DNA of 64,000 nucleotides from Halichondria panicea (GCF_963675165.1 NC_087377.1:9131122-9195121); one strand, 5' to 3'. Positions 10,192 through 23,498 are shown, counted from the stretch's first letter. Notes: generated by a model not told the origin, from the sequence alone. Numbers and translations: made by a program.

Positions 10192-11948
10192 GTAAGCTAT
10201 GTAATTACATAATTATAGCTATAATGAAAGCTGATGCCTCGGTGGAAGCATAGATACTAGTATCTATGGTGGAGGTGTCAAAGCTACAGCTACTAGCAAT
10301 AGCTTTTATACACTGTCACACATTGATTATAATTATCATGATGAACAATTTGCTGCATGCAAGCATAGAGAGAAACTCAACGATTGGTTAATGAACGGCC
10401 ATGATTGTTGTTAAAAAAGATCGATGCCAAAAGTCCAAATGGCTGCTAGTATAATTATATTAGATCCCATTTGAGTGTATTTAGCAGGGAACTATGAGCT
10501 ATAGTACCGGTACTATAGATTGCTCTGGGCTACAGACTACAACATTGTACATTGTATTGTGATTTACAAGATACACATGTAATAACATAACAATTATTGT
10601 AGCTAGATGCTTTGTCTAGTAATATAATAACAGAACTAGAATGAAAGAGAGAAGCTCTAGTTTCTTTTTTTGGCTTTGTTCGAGAGTAGTAGGAGACGCT
10701 TGTTTTTTGGGCAGTGTGCTGTGCTTTTTGCTGCAAGGCTGCATGGGGGAGGAGCTGGATGTATGGAAGTGCTGGGATTCTAGCTTTGGCTTCTTTCTAA
10801 AGTTCCTTTCGCTTTGTTCAAGAGTAGTATAGGCGCCACTCGTTTGCTGGGCTTGTTTGCTTCAAATTATAGCTTAGGTGTCTTCCTTTCGCTTTGTGAG
10901 AGTAGTTTAGTTTAGGGTTGAATTTTGGCTCGATTATCTATTATCGCATGGCTAAAGGTAATATGTTTTCCTCCCCATCCTATACCTCTTGGTGCCCTAC
11001 CACACAAATGTAATGACTTTGCTAGTTAGTTATTCACTTAGTCATTTCCTGTTCTTAATGTTTCCTGTGTTGTAATGTTTCCTGTTTAATTGTACATGCG
11101 CATGAGTTCTTATTACTGGATAACACTTCTTTTGTATAGTCTATCTTATTGCTTTGTGCTCTAGCCCAGCGGCCTGCTCCTAGCGGCACCCTTTGTGTAT
11201 GGGAGCCTCTGCTCCACTGTCTTTGTTGTCTTAGTATTGACCGTCTATGTTTTGTGCATACTGCCAGTTGATCTATGGTTGAATGTTAAATCTTGAACTG
11301 CCGCACGCTGCTCGGTGCACGAACTCAACACAACCAACTTTACTTGCAGATAAAAGTGGCAATTAAGGAAAGTTGGGTTGCATAGTGTGCAAACAGGATT
11401 AATTATTCTTTCACCATTTTGCTTCATTCCATCATGTTTCCCTCCTCATATCATCCTGTAATACTTAAATATTAAAGTATACGGCATTTACATTGAACTT
11501 CCGGGTCTTGGCCGTTCGACTGTGTATACCTCTTGGTGCCATACCACACAACTTTTAGCCTATTTACTATTAGTCCCACTTTTACTTACCGATGGAGATA
11601 CTGTAATGCACGCGTGATACTATATGCGAGCGGCTACTCTTGTCGCATATATTCCCATCGATTAAATCACGGGGTTTATTGAATTATACATAACCGCAGC
11701 AACGTTTTCGTAACCTTAAAATCGGCCAGAAGTTATAATTTTATGCTCGCATATAATTTCTAGCACTATACAGTAAGCAAAACCCAACTCACGGTTGTGG
11801 TAACCTCAGATGCAAACAATAAACTTGGAAAAAAATTTAAGGAAGTAGATAAAACCACATAGAATTCATAATTATGCACAATTCATCTAAGTGTCCAAGT
11901 TCAGAGTTCACACAATATATTAACTAGCAGGTGGTGCATTACAAATAT
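10192..11948. other. Region between convergent genes, no gene seen
   Basis: No supported exon. 10640-10915 contains three degenerate copies of TTTCGCTTTGTTCRAGAGTAGT-like sequence, and TACCTCTTGGTGCC.TACCACAC occurs at about 10982 and 11525. Otherwise AT-rich spacer separating the 3' ends of the FN3 gene (+) and the ITIH-C-like gene (-). Confidence 0.4.
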
Positions 11949-14900
11949 TCATAAACTACATTGTAAAGAATCAAAATGAGTATACGCAAACTCAACTCCG
12001 AACTGTTCCCACATAATATAGTCTCGGTATTGTCCCTGGATAACCGGATCATTCGGTGATTCAATCTCAAATATCCCTCCACCCTGTCTGTTACCCCCGT
12101 ACAAACAGTACTCCTTCCCTCGTCTGTCCCACGTCGGAGAGTGCAGGAAGGTCACAAAACGACGAGGGGGTGTGTTCGGATAGTTGACAGTCAGGATGTA
12201 GGTATCGTCTCGTGTGCTGCCGTCAGAGAGAGAGCCCAAGTAGCGCTCAATGGTGATCGGAACATTCCAAAACTGACCTGTAGCAAATACGTACATGATG
12301 TAAACACTGCAGAGACACTGCCTGCATGTATTCATACCCATGCATGTTCTATCTTAAGGTTACTATTATAGACAGGTAGTAATTTTAGCGTTTTCAGATT
12401 TTTCTGTTAGGTACTAATTTTGGCAGATATTGTTTCATGAGATTCACATGCGTTTTATTATTAGCGTGGACATAATTTAAACTTCGAGTACACGTTTATA
12501 ATACCGTATAGCGTGAAATTTTCGAGGCACTTATATTTCGTGGAATGGCCTCTAAAAGCATTTCGTTGCACAATGTTCGTGGAAGGACTGTTTACCAGAA
12601 GCCACACCTTTAATCTTTGCACGTTGTAGCAGATAATTCTAACAATTTTTGTGAAGGATTGCTAACCCACAAAATCAAAATCAGTGAAAATTAAGCCCCT
12701 TGAAAATGTCGCGCTATATACCATAATTATAGCAGGTAATTTTCGTGGGGTAAAAAATTCGTTCAACTCTCGAGAAACGGTATACGGTAGTAACATTAAG
12801 GGACATACCCACCATGTATTTTGTACTTACCGTAAGGTGACGTATTTTCGCGAGTATTAATAATTTCTGCTATTTCTGATGAGAGTAAAATCGCAAAATA
12901 TGTACCCGCAGATTATTGGAAATTGCAATGAATTCCTTGCAAGTAAAATAGAAACGTTATGATCTCACAACTCGAAAGAATTATAATACCAGCAAAATGA
13001 GTGAAATCGCAAACAAAATCTACCTGTGAAAATAATAATGTCACCTTAAGGTAAATTGTGTGCCACATGTTGTTCTCATCAGTTCTGTCATTGTGAATAT
13101 CATGACAAAAGCCATAAAATAGACCCCAAATTGACAGATGGTGTATAAAGCAGCAAAGACCACCTCTGTAAAATAATGGCCGAAATTTTGATCCTCAATG
13201 GGGCTACGTTGTATAACTGATTTAGTGTACACAATGGCACTGCATCGTTATAAGGAATTAATGTTTAGCTAAACACGAGAGTATAAGGTATTTAGCCATC
13301 ACTTACCCAGCAGACCATGAGCCGATTCACGAATATTAAGTCCACGAGCAATCACAAAGTGAATCATACTAACATTGACCACAATATCGGGCTCTCCCAG
13401 TTCAGGGTCCCTCAGCTCTGTCTGCTCACAAAACACCCACATCACCAAATCAAGGTCTTGACAATTAGGGGCAGAGATTCGAACACGATTCCGATACATT
13501 CTCACAGATATTCCAGCACTTGTGTAAGTCTCATCAAGCACAGATCCATCGATTGATGCTTGACAGTTTCCAACACGGACTAAAATGTTTCGACAAATCC
13601 CGTCAAGTCCGGCTGCTCGAACCGTTATCTCATCTATGATATTGGAACTGAGTTGTGGATTTGCTCGCTGGTAATGTGCATTCACACTAATACAGGAGTC
13701 GGACACGAGGTTAAAGTATTCGTCTGCTTGACCATAGATTTCAAAGCAAAGGTTGATAACTTCATTTTCTCCGAGATTGATATTGTTCTGTAGTGCACTG
13801 GTGTTGGTGAAGTAGAGTGGTACGGTCATCAGTGGATCTCCAATTACAGAGTCATTTACTCGACGAACATTTGTAACTGCATGAGGGAGAAGAAACATAA
13901 ATCAACCTAACTAAGAGTATGAACAGTGACCAGCCTAAGACAACTGCAAGTGCCTTGTCACAAGGCCGATTATTTTCTAGCTATAATTTAACGCTAGCAG
14001 GAGTGTATTAAGACATAGATAGAACAGTAGGAGGGATTGGAAACAAAAATGTTTGCGTGAAACACTCCGCGTTATAGGGTGTGGCTAAAACTACAAAGGA
14101 TTATTTTTATAGTCAGCATGCTCATTACCTGAGTGTCTTGACTGCTCTACAATGTGCTGTGCATAGAAACAGTGAAAAAGTTAATGTTGATTTTTCAAGT
14201 AAAGAGAATCTAGCTCTAAAAAGTCGACTAAGCCACTCAGTCACTATCACTAAACAAATAAATGCTGTAAAAGAAGGAATAGCCCTTACTAGTCGTGGGA
14301 GATCAAGGCCCGTGGTGTGTCTAAAAGTATACTAAAAGTGTACTAAAGCAGTTTGAAGGACTATTCTGCAAACGTTTATGAACAGTACAGCCATATAATA
14401 TCCTGTACTGTAATACACTGATGTCCACACACACGCCCACACATACACACGCCCATGGCTTAATGAATTGTGCGCTTTGTTTACACGCCTTTGTTAATCA
14501 AAAATGTGGAAAATGCAAGACAGTAATGAGGCATGCCCTAAGTATTGTTTTAAATACAGGTACAAGTAAATTAGAGTGTCTTGTATAATTAATTATTGAA
14601 GATGCATGTACTGCATTCAATTTAAGCTTGAGTATACACCCACTACATTTTCACAGCTAAAAACGTCAGACATGGGAAGCACTCACCAAAAACACTGAAG
14701 TACGCAGGAGAACTCCGCTGAAATTTGACTCCAGAAACAATATTTCCCTGTTCTATTCGACAAACCATACGATAGTTATCAGTTAGATCTGACGCCAGAA
14801 TCACCGTTGTAGACTCATTGAACTGATCAATGTTTGTGAAGATTCCTATATCCCGAAAATCTGCAACTCTCATATCTCCTCTGACTTGAACGTCGTTGAA

Positions 14901-15847
14901 TTCCCACACAATTTTCCCGTTTCCACGGCAAACAACACTCACGTTGAAGCCTTTGGGCGCGCTAATGTTTTGAGGGGCCTCATATAATATATCAAAAACC
15001 TCTGTAGTGGAGAGTTGCTAAGGGTTAGTAAACAGTGAGTAAGTTGTGGAGTCTATACCTGCCGTATTTATATACATGCATGCACAATAGCATACAAAAG
15101 TTGTGTTATTTATATTCATAGAGCTAGAGTTGAAGTGTACGTGTAGATATAAATGCATATAGTCTAGCATGCATTGAGATACTACACAAGTGCCATGCAA
15201 ACAATTAAGAGGCAATACCTTGTAGTAAACATACTCGGTAGCTTTACCTACAATCAGGCTTACTAGTAGAATCAAGGGCGTATAAGAGAAGAGGGCATGC
15301 AACTCACTATTAGTCCAACGTGCGAGCAAAAACTGCATTCGATCTATTTATAGCTATCAGCTACAGTTGAGCCTCGGTTATCCGAATCCCGGTTATCCGA
15401 ATCCTCGATTATCCGAATGCTAGAGCATAGTGCAATCTGAGCATGCGCAGTAGGAAATTGCCCACGTGGCTGGCAAAAAGCCAGCTTTTGATTATCCGAA
15501 TATTTCACTTACCCGAATGGGCCCGGGGACAAAGGTGTTCGGATAACCGAGGCTCAACTGTACCTGTACTTTGCACCAAACTCCATTTAACAGAAATCTA
15601 TTTTTAGATATTACTGTACTTTTCCAGTAACATTACTCCGCCCATTCAGTTTTTGCTCGTGGACTGTTGCATGCCCTCTTCTCTTATACCCCCTTGGTAG
15701 AATGCATGTAGATCTAGTATATAAATATAGCTAGCTTATTAGAAAGTTTTAATAGTGCTGTATCTCCACGTACATACCATTCTCTCCGGTTTGGCCTTGG
15801 ACTAACAGAAAGGAGACACCCCAAACAAACAGCAATCGACTGATCAT
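11949..15847 (-). CDS. Secreted Ig / ITIH-C-like domain protein, complete four-exon gene
   Basis: Exons 15847-15778, 15001-14687, 13876-13307 and 12277-11949 have canonical splice sites and matching phases, giving 427 residues with no internal stop. Exon 1 is a signal peptide (MISRLLFVWGVSFLLVQGQ). Exon 2 is one Ig-like domain (VVCRGNG, IVWEF, YRMVCRIEQG). Exon 3 is a beta-rich region with six or more Cys, ending in IHFVIARGLNIRESAHGLLG. Exon 4 starts QFWNVPITIERYLGS and has EYCLYGGNRQGG then QYRDYIMWEQFG near the end. HGLLGQFW followed by a C..GG and a DY motif is the order of the inter-alpha-trypsin inhibitor heavy-chain C-terminal domain, itself VWFD-like. No VWA domain is present, unlike true ITIH. 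No transmembrane segment, so probably extracellular matrix or secreted. Introns hold several MITEs. Domain names are from motif memory; the gene structure is direct. Confidence 0.75.
12498..12724. repeat. MITE family B, copy 2
   Basis: Inverted relative to 5405-5625. Left end ATACCGTATAGCGTGAAATT, right end AAAATGTCGCGCTATATACC. Lies in intron 3 of the Ig/ITIH-C-like gene. Confidence 0.7.
12828..13054. repeat. MITE family C with TACCKTAAGGTGAC ends
   Basis: TACCGTAAGGTGACGTATTT at the left and AATGTCACCTTAAGGTA at the right are inverted with few mismatches; the interior is non-coding. It explains the odd ORF at 13041-13232, which cannot be an exon because exons 3 and 4 join in phase without it. 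Confidence 0.7.
15273..15696. mobile_element. MITE with CAAGGGSGTATAAGAG ends, TSD GTAGAAT
   Basis: Left CAAGGGCGTATAAGAGAAGA, right end inverted as CAAGGGGGTATAAGAGAAGA, arms about 30 bp. Flanked by GTAGAAT at 15266-15272 and 15697-15703 (7-bp duplication). A related element lies at 34205-34813. It sits in intron 1 of the Ig/ITIH-C-like gene and has a pogo-type MITE nested inside. Confidence 0.8.
15364..15560. mobile_element. Nested pogo-type MITE
   Basis: CAGTTGAGCCTCGGTTATCC at the left, inverted GGATAACCGAGGCTCAACTG at the right, TA on both sides. The 197-bp interior has further TATCCGAAT repeats. It is inserted inside the 15273-15696 element and is therefore younger. Confidence 0.85.
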
Positions 15848-16179
15848 TCTTGAAGCAACTCTAGAACAATGTTTAAACACTGTATGTACTGTAGCTAGCT
15901 CAATCGTAGACTGGAAACCACGCCCCTTTCTTTAGGGAAAGAGACTGGCCATGCAGGTGACTATCAACGACTTGCTTCATGCATTGCGGTACTGAATTTT
16001 GCGGAAGTGGTTCAGGGAAAAGGGTGTGGTCACCAGTGTTGAGGTTTTATGGCTAGATCTACTGTACTCTAGCAAGCTAGCTAGCTCAGCCACCTACCAA
16101 ACTTAATTCAATCACAAGTCAACTGCTGCAAAACTATGTCCAAGTCTGGAGCTAGCTGTCACCTGGATGTACGTACCTA

Positions 16180-19100
16180 CAGTCACTACGCGCGTACGCA
16201 CGCGGACCGGATGCCAATATCATAGATACTGTACACTCCGTGGATGTGAAACACTTCCGCCCACTACCAAAAGTCCTGAAACACTCATTGCAACGGATGA
16301 CACGGACGGAGTATCCGGAATTCCGTATAGTATACGGAATCTACTGCATGGATACAATAATAACAGTAACTACGTGTGAGTGATCAGATAACTGAAGCTC
16401 CCAGTCCAAGTTCTTCCAGTGCTAACTGATTCTCTGCGCAGGGAGAGCCAAGAGAGATGTTCATGAATGAAAGTGGAGATGCAGAAATCATATTGGAACC
16501 TGACAAATCTAGATCTAGCTACATGTACACTGCTGACTTAATTTTTGTGATGACATTGTATATAGCACAGCATGTATGCACACAGAATAGTATATAGGCA
16601 GGCATCCATGCATGGAGATAGACTTAGTAATAGACAACTAAATGGACAACTAAAACTGATTTAAAGTTGAAGGAGGATTCTTCTTCGTCTTATCGCTACT
16701 TGTGCTCGTACACTTGTTTGTTAGTCTTGCATCAGGGAATAATTATGCTCCTTTCCGCTTCCTTTGGTGATAGAGCATTACCTAAATTAAAGATATGTAT
16801 GTTAGAATGCACGTAATAATTTACTCCGGCCGCTGTAGGATCATGTATGCATTATCATCATACAGTACATTTGTATGAGTAAACATGTTCACCATAAAAA
16901 GACACGCTTTCCTGAAATAACAAAACATTTACTGAGGGTCAAAATAGATTCTCCTGGTATAAGGACATCTATATTATTGAATGACCACATCATTTAAGTG
17001 ATGGAGCTTTTTGTTGGCAAGATCGCCTAACCACAAGATGAGTACCGTTAAACACCTAAATTTGACCTAACATTCAGTTTGCTGCTAGCCTTATACATTT
17101 CCTTAAGTGCTGAACACATTCTCCCGGTACTTCACTTCATAGACTAACAGGAAAGCAAAGCGAAATGTTCCAACCATAAAACCTAACCAAAGATCGCCTA
17201 ACCACAAACTTGTCACCTAGTAAGTTACAGACAAAAATGAGCTCCAAAAGGCTATCCACTAATAATGCAGGCTCAATATACATGCTCTATGATAGACTTA
17301 CCTCCTACCTGTACCTACGAGTACAGCAGACCTTCTCCTCAACTGAAGCTACAAGTGCGCAGCTGTGCAAGAAAAACAACACTAAAAGTGTCTGTTTCTG
17401 CAGCTGGGTGCCGTTGCAGTGAGTGAACACAAAATTAATACTCCGTAATCTCTCCGTATACTACCTACGTTTCACATCCACGGAGTGTACGTATACAGTA
17501 TCTATGCCAATATAAATAATTTTTATGTATAGTTTTATTTTTAGAGGAAGTTCAATGTCCTGTCAGAAAAAACATTGTGGTCAATACTAATTAAATATTC
17601 ATGCACTCATATCAATTCTATACTTTACTTTCACTGTACCAGGTTTATACTGAGAGTTACCTAGATGTGTCTACTTTGCATGTACTAAATCTTAGCTTCC
17701 AAATTTTATCACAAAACAGTTGAGATAGCCAGATACCACACTCAGTCAATAATTGGTACCCCCCAGACTTTTGGTGATATCTTTTTTTATGACAAAGAAA
17801 ATTTCTTGGTGGATTGCCCATCAAAAACTTCAATGATAGGCAATTACAATACAAAAAAAATAAAGTGTGCAGGGGTAGGAATCCTGAGATATGAGGTCAG
17901 CAATAATCAGCTTTTTTAATCAATGCCACAATGCCAGCTGGAGTTATTAAAGTGGTAAGTTCTACAGCAAGTGAATACAATTAAGCACTGTAAACAATAC
18001 AGCAATATCACACAATAATTAAATACAGTGTCTAGAGTGAGATGGCCACAAGAACGAGTCGTAGAAGAATCTCCTTCATAGACAAAAAGTGCGAACTTTG
18101 TCTTGATGAGCGGGATACCATCAAATTGTCCAATCCATCAAAATGGAAAAAACCAAGATGCAATGGCGTACATGCTGTCGCTGCACCCCTGTGTGTTGAA
18201 TGTTTGCCATGCTTGCCGTCAAGACATAACCAAGGTACTTGTTAATGACACCTTTGTACCTCGATGGCAAAAATTATCTGGGAGGGAAAGCAAAGTATGC
18301 AGTGTTAAAGCATGCGATAGCAAAGTTTTTGCCTCGCTACATAATGCTGATATTATCGGAGTGTTTAACCAGTGTGATCTTGAACCAAATGCAACTGTCC
18401 CTACACCTACACCGCTTTGTAAACATCATTATCAGGTTTTGCATAATAAAATACACCCTATGCAAACACACTGTATAACATGTGGGTCATCACTTAAACA
18501 CACAAACTCAAAAACATGCAATCAACCAAATGTGATAGAGCTGTATCTCAAAGAAAAGGCTGGTTTTGAGGGTACGATCAAAGAAGGAGATAAAGTATGC
18601 TATGTATGCTACCGATCTCACCTGGTCATACTAGACACAATGGATAGTGAACAGACGAGCACTGACAGCGATCTAATTCAAATTATACAAGCTATACAGG
18701 AGAGCACCCGTCCACCAAACTCTCAGATAGAGGACGATCTAATGGATATCTGTATGAAAAGAGTCACTGTTAACATAGGAAATGAGTTGCTACAGAGAAA
18801 TGTACTTTTATTACCAACAGTTCAAGACATGTTTAACAATTGTTTATCGAAAATGGCTCAAAACCATAATTTGACAGTGAACAGGACAGTATCATCAAAT
18901 TGGATACTAAGTAATCTCACCGTAGCTTTGGGGAAACATATAAACTATTGTTGTACTACCCGAAAATTTGGTACTATGATCCACACTAGCAAGATTCATT
19001 CAGTATAAGGTTACCTCACTGGAACAGCAACCCATCCCATTCAGTGATCCAGAGAGCCACACGGTAGTGTCCATAGACAATATTGACACAATGCATCCCT

Positions 19101-22100
19101 ATGCTAGGAACAACCTGGGCAAACAAAAAAGTAGTTGGCATGGAACATCTATTCAAGTGGTACAGCCAATGCCCTCGATATTGAGAGGGGAGTGAATAGT
19201 CTAGCAGTGTTATTTGAAAACACTAGCACAGAGACAGATTCAATCACGTGTCTACTGGAAACATCAACCTCCAGGATAGAAGGCACAGCTACGTATTTCC
19301 TACCAAGCACTGAAGATTCAGATGATGTCAGCTTGATTACAACACGTAAAAGAGTGCAAAGGACGTCACCCATAAATTCCCCCCTGAAACTCACAAGATC
19401 ACCAGCTGCTAAGCTAATGAGAAGGTTAAGAACGGGAACGGAACAAGTTCGTGTCTCTGCACGCACTACTACTTCCTCTCAGGGATGCAGTTTCACCAAA
19501 AGTGTCAACCTTCTGCTTTTAATAGTTCCTGTCCTAAGAAATCTCTATCTGATTATCTCATGAACAGTGCAAAGAGTTTATCCTTAGGTGAAATCATGGA
19601 AGAAATTGGAACATACATGCTTGGGAAGGTGTCATTGGCAAGCACGCAACCAGACAGTGTATTAATTAACCTTCAAGACTATCTTTCCATTCTGAGGCCA
19701 AGCCACACAGAAAAGTCAAATGTGCACTACTTATGTGTCCTGGATGCAGTAGCTGACAATAAAGATACACTAACAGAAATTCTACACGATTTGCACTGCA
19801 AGTACGTAAAAACTAACATCCACCAGCATCTTGTGATTGAGGGTGATGCTAAATTGTATGCAGTACTTCAGTCACTGAAATATAAATATGCAAAAGACTT
19901 AGAATGGTTGATACCATTCCAGGAGATTGGCATATGCTAATGAACTACCAAATAGCTTTGATGAAGCCATACTTTGATGCTGGGCTTAAGTCTATGGCTG
20001 AGGCAGCAAAATATCCAGTGGCAGCTATCCAAACTTGTAGTCAATTCAAGAGAACGCACTACTTCATCCTTGAAGCTTGGGAGGCTATATATAGAGCAAT
20101 GCTTAGTACGTACTCGAAGTCACTAGTAGCTGACAGACCTTTGAGTTTGGACACGCACTCAGAACCACTGACACAGGACCCACTACTAGACACAATAACA
20201 AGAGTTATCTGTTTTACACAAAAGTACACAAGATGATAAAACATTTACCGAAAAATTCTATGCTACAGTATCAACCATCAGTTCCCTAACAGAACCGTTT
20301 TATGAAGGGTTCAAACAGTTCATTCAAAATATGGCTATGAGAGATGAAACATGGAGGACATGGGTACAATTTGTATTCACAGATGCAATGGCATATGTCA
20401 CTCTCTTTTTGTCTATACGAAGTGGAGACTGGGAATTGCGGATGGCAAGTATGAAAATGATGGCACCTATTTTCACTGCTTTCGATCATCCAACCTATCA
20501 AAAGCTCATATCAGATCACATTACAGACGTACTACATTTACCAGAGGCTATATTACTCATGTTTCAGCAAGGCGGTTTTGTAGTCAATATCATGGGAAGG
20601 CCATGGCATTCTGTCGGTATTGTCGAGGCGCATGAAATGCTCATTAACAAAAAATGCAAAATGTCATTCGTAAAACCAAGTGAAGATTATATAAACAGAG
20701 TAGCCAAGTTCCTAACGTATCGTATAAATGCTCTAGAATCAACAACTAATCAACTATTTCCTGAAATGAATAAAAAGTCTACAGAGCCAAACGATATATT
20801 AAGTGTCAAACCCAATGACAAAAAATTTGAGCAAAACGTGAGAACCCAGATAATCGCTGTACAAAAAAGTTCCCTACTGGAAGTAGTGGAGGTTAATCGT
20901 GGTTTGTTTAACCCATTTACAAATGTACATGCATCTCTAGCACAATCGAGTGACTTACTAAACTTTCGGAAAATTGGACAGGAAGAGTTTTTGTTAACAA
21001 TATCTAGTTTTATACTAAAGGAACCTAGTGTGAAAGCTCCAAAACGAAAAAGATCTCTGAAAACCTTCTCACAGAAACACGTTCGAACCAGAAAGATGTC
21101 ACAGCTGGAACGAGACAAAGGGCTAATCCTTTCAACAATCAAAAAGAAAATGCAATTTTCTATAAAAACAGGGAAACCTATAGGCCAACCTGGTGAGCAA
21201 ATTTTAGAGTATCCACTTTCTCTTTGTGACAATGATGGAAACCCTTTGAAAGGCCAGAAAAGTTACTTCACGAAGTCTTTAAACACGAGGTACACTGACA
21301 CAAATCCACCGGTGATCACTACAGAATTACCACATGATTGGATACCAGAGTGTTGCATCCTGGAAGGCATGTTTATGATTAACACAACACCCCTTGGATG
21401 TCACACTACCATGACAGACTATGCAAACTTCCTATTTAGAAGGTATGTACTACCGAATCTAAAGAAAGGCATGAAAGAAATCCACATAATTTTCGACAGC
21501 CCAGGAAGGCTTAAAAACACACCCAAGTACTTCGAGCAGAAAAGACGTGATGCCAATGCTAAAATATCCATGACGCACAGATGTGATGATATTATAGGAT
21601 CTACGAAAGTTATACAAGGCAAATGGAGGGAATCTTTTCTGAATTGCAGGGAATGCAAACGGAAATTAGCCATATTCATAGGAGAATTCTTTCTGAATAA
21701 CTGTAGTTCTTACCTTCAAGATCATCAGGCGATGTACATAGCTGGCACCTTTGAAGGAGACATCAGAGACACAGCTTGGTTTGTCAGAGGGAAGTCGCCT
21801 AAGCAACCAGATCCCGAATACATCTGCAATGCTGAAGAGACAGATACCAGGATATGGTTACATGCCAAGAAAACATCACACAAAAATATTTTGGTCATGT
21901 CTCCCGACACAGATGTGTACAACATTGGTCTTCCTCTGGCGTCAGTTAAAAACAAACTAGTGGTGATACAGGTCAATACTTACAATTCCAAAGAATTGAA
22001 ATTTGTAATTTTAAACAACCTAGTGGCAGCTTTGTCCAATGATCCAGACTTAGCACGAATAAACCCTGAATTGCTACCACTAGTACTACAGATCATATTT

Positions 22101-23498
22101 ATTTGCACTGGATGCGATTACCTGTCCTTTTTTAGTCAGATTGGCAAAGCGACATTTTTTAGGTACTTTTTCCAGTATGCATCCTTCATAACAGGTGGCA
22201 GCGAGACACATCCGGGAACACTGGCAGACATCGGTCTTGAAGACGGGAGCTACAAATGTGGATATCTGGCATTTATACGATTGGTGGGTACAACATACTT
22301 CAAAAAGTTTGCATCTGGTTTTGAAACCAATTCCCCTAGTACGTATTTTACTACCTGTGTACAGCAAGATACCACACCTGAACAACAACATAGGGATTGG
22401 TTAAGAAGTATACGAAACACCATTTGGTATCGCACAAAGTTCGAAAATGAAATGGTTGCATCGGATGAGGCTCTAATGTTTCACTGGAAGCGAGTATGTT
22501 GGGTAGCAAACATGTGGAACCAGGCTGATCGAAACATAATGCTTCTACAACCATTGACAAATTGGGGCTGGGATACAACTAAGGAGAATTTGTCTGTGGT
22601 CTGGGATAGTGAAGACTACGTTAAAACAATACACGAGAGAGTATGTGCTCTCACTAAAGGCTGTAAATGTGTCACAGGCTGTACTACAAAAAGGTGTAGT
22701 TGTTACAGAGGGAGTAAACGCTGTTCAGCAGGGTGTGAGTGTAAAAGCTGTAATAACGTACATGTAAACACATGTACACCTCACCCTACTATAGACAGGT
22801 CCTCCCAGTTAGTCGATGTTATTATTGAGGAGGAGTATGTGGACCAGTACGGTGAAATTGAAGACATCATGGATTTTGTTTTTAGAGAAAATTCCCAATA
22901 AGCAAACGAGACTGACATCGAAAGTGACTCTGATGAAGAACAATCGAACAGTGTACTTTGTTAAACAGACAAACACAATTGTTTTATGCTTATTTTAAAG
23001 TCACAACTTGATTCACCATGTATGAAATATTTTATACTTACACCTACATGTTTTTATTGATATTGGAGTTTTTATTAAGGCTCATAAACGTGTGATATCT
23101 TTTTTTACGACAAGCCCTTATAATATACTATTTACAGAGCCTCTTACTTATAGTCCCACCTTTCTCTTTCTTGAATTTTGTATTGTGCACACGTTTTGTG
23201 TCCAGTCAATGGCAAGAAATGTAAGCGGCAACTAGAATTCTTACTAGCTTTATCCAGAAGAAACCAGCTGGAAATAGCTCAGGACGTGCAAACATCAGAA
23301 TTTGTCCAATAGATCTTGTTTAGTGACTCTCCCTCTCTCATTTATTCTACCTTACATCTGATTAAAGTTAGTACGTAGCCCAAGAAAGGAATTTTACCAG
23401 ACATACGCAGCCATCTTCACAGTTTGTTTACTATTTTGATTATGTAACAAAAATAAAATTCACGCGTGAATTGTCCGCGTGCACGTGCGTAGTGACTG
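16180..23498 (+). mobile_element. Academ-like DNA transposon, 7.3 kb, TSD CCTA
   Basis: Left end CAGTCACTACGCGCGTACGC, right end reads inverted CAGTCACTACGCACGTGC then ACGCGGAC (about 27-bp TIR with a 2-base gap). It is flanked by the 4-bp duplication CCTA (16176-16179, 23499-23502), and the empty site is seen in the MITE copy at 46.9 kb. Cargo is one large decayed plus-strand gene (18042-22901) with a FEN/XPG-like nuclease region. A 4-bp TSD plus an XPG-like nuclease in the transposase fits the Academ superfamily as I know it. A second inverted pair inside (16211-16258 and 17467-17512) is probably subterminal structure or a solo MITE. 16380-18040 and 22902-23460 are otherwise non-coding. Confidence 0.7.
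18042..22901 (+). pseudogene. Academ-like transposase with Zn ribbon, DDE-like core, FEN-like nuclease and CXC domain; frameshifted
   Basis: Homologous segments run in order but change frame near 18155, 19008, 19175, 19490, 19915 and 20235; the last 856 residues (20331-22901) are open. Order: Cys-rich N-terminus (CELC, CHACRQDI, CITC, CYVCYR); acidic-residue blocks that may form an RNase-H-like core (SIDNID followed by SWHGTS; IEGDAKLY; PGDWHMLMNYQ; WHSVGIVEAHEMLINK). The final ORF has a FEN/XPG-like PIN module near residues 490-640 (EETDTRIWLHA, SPDTDVYNIG, CTGCDYLSFFSQIGK). It ends with a tesmin/TSO1-like CXC repeat near 785-820 (CKCVTGCTTKRCSCYRGSKR). Sequences of this type are multi-copy in sponges and cnidarians. 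Six frame changes in 2.2 kb and none in the last 2.5 kb suggest decay, though clustered assembly errors are possible. Confidence 0.65.

Noticed and set aside
13041-13232. Hydrophobic minus-strand ORF as an exon of the Ig/ITIH-C-like gene
   Set aside because: Exons 3 and 4 join in phase without it, and part of it overlaps a MITE end.
17755-23120. Direct repeat GTGATATCTTTTTTTAYGAC at 17773 and 23092 as LTRs
   Set aside because: Only about 20 bp with a T-run; the element ends are explained by the CAGTCACTACGC TIRs.
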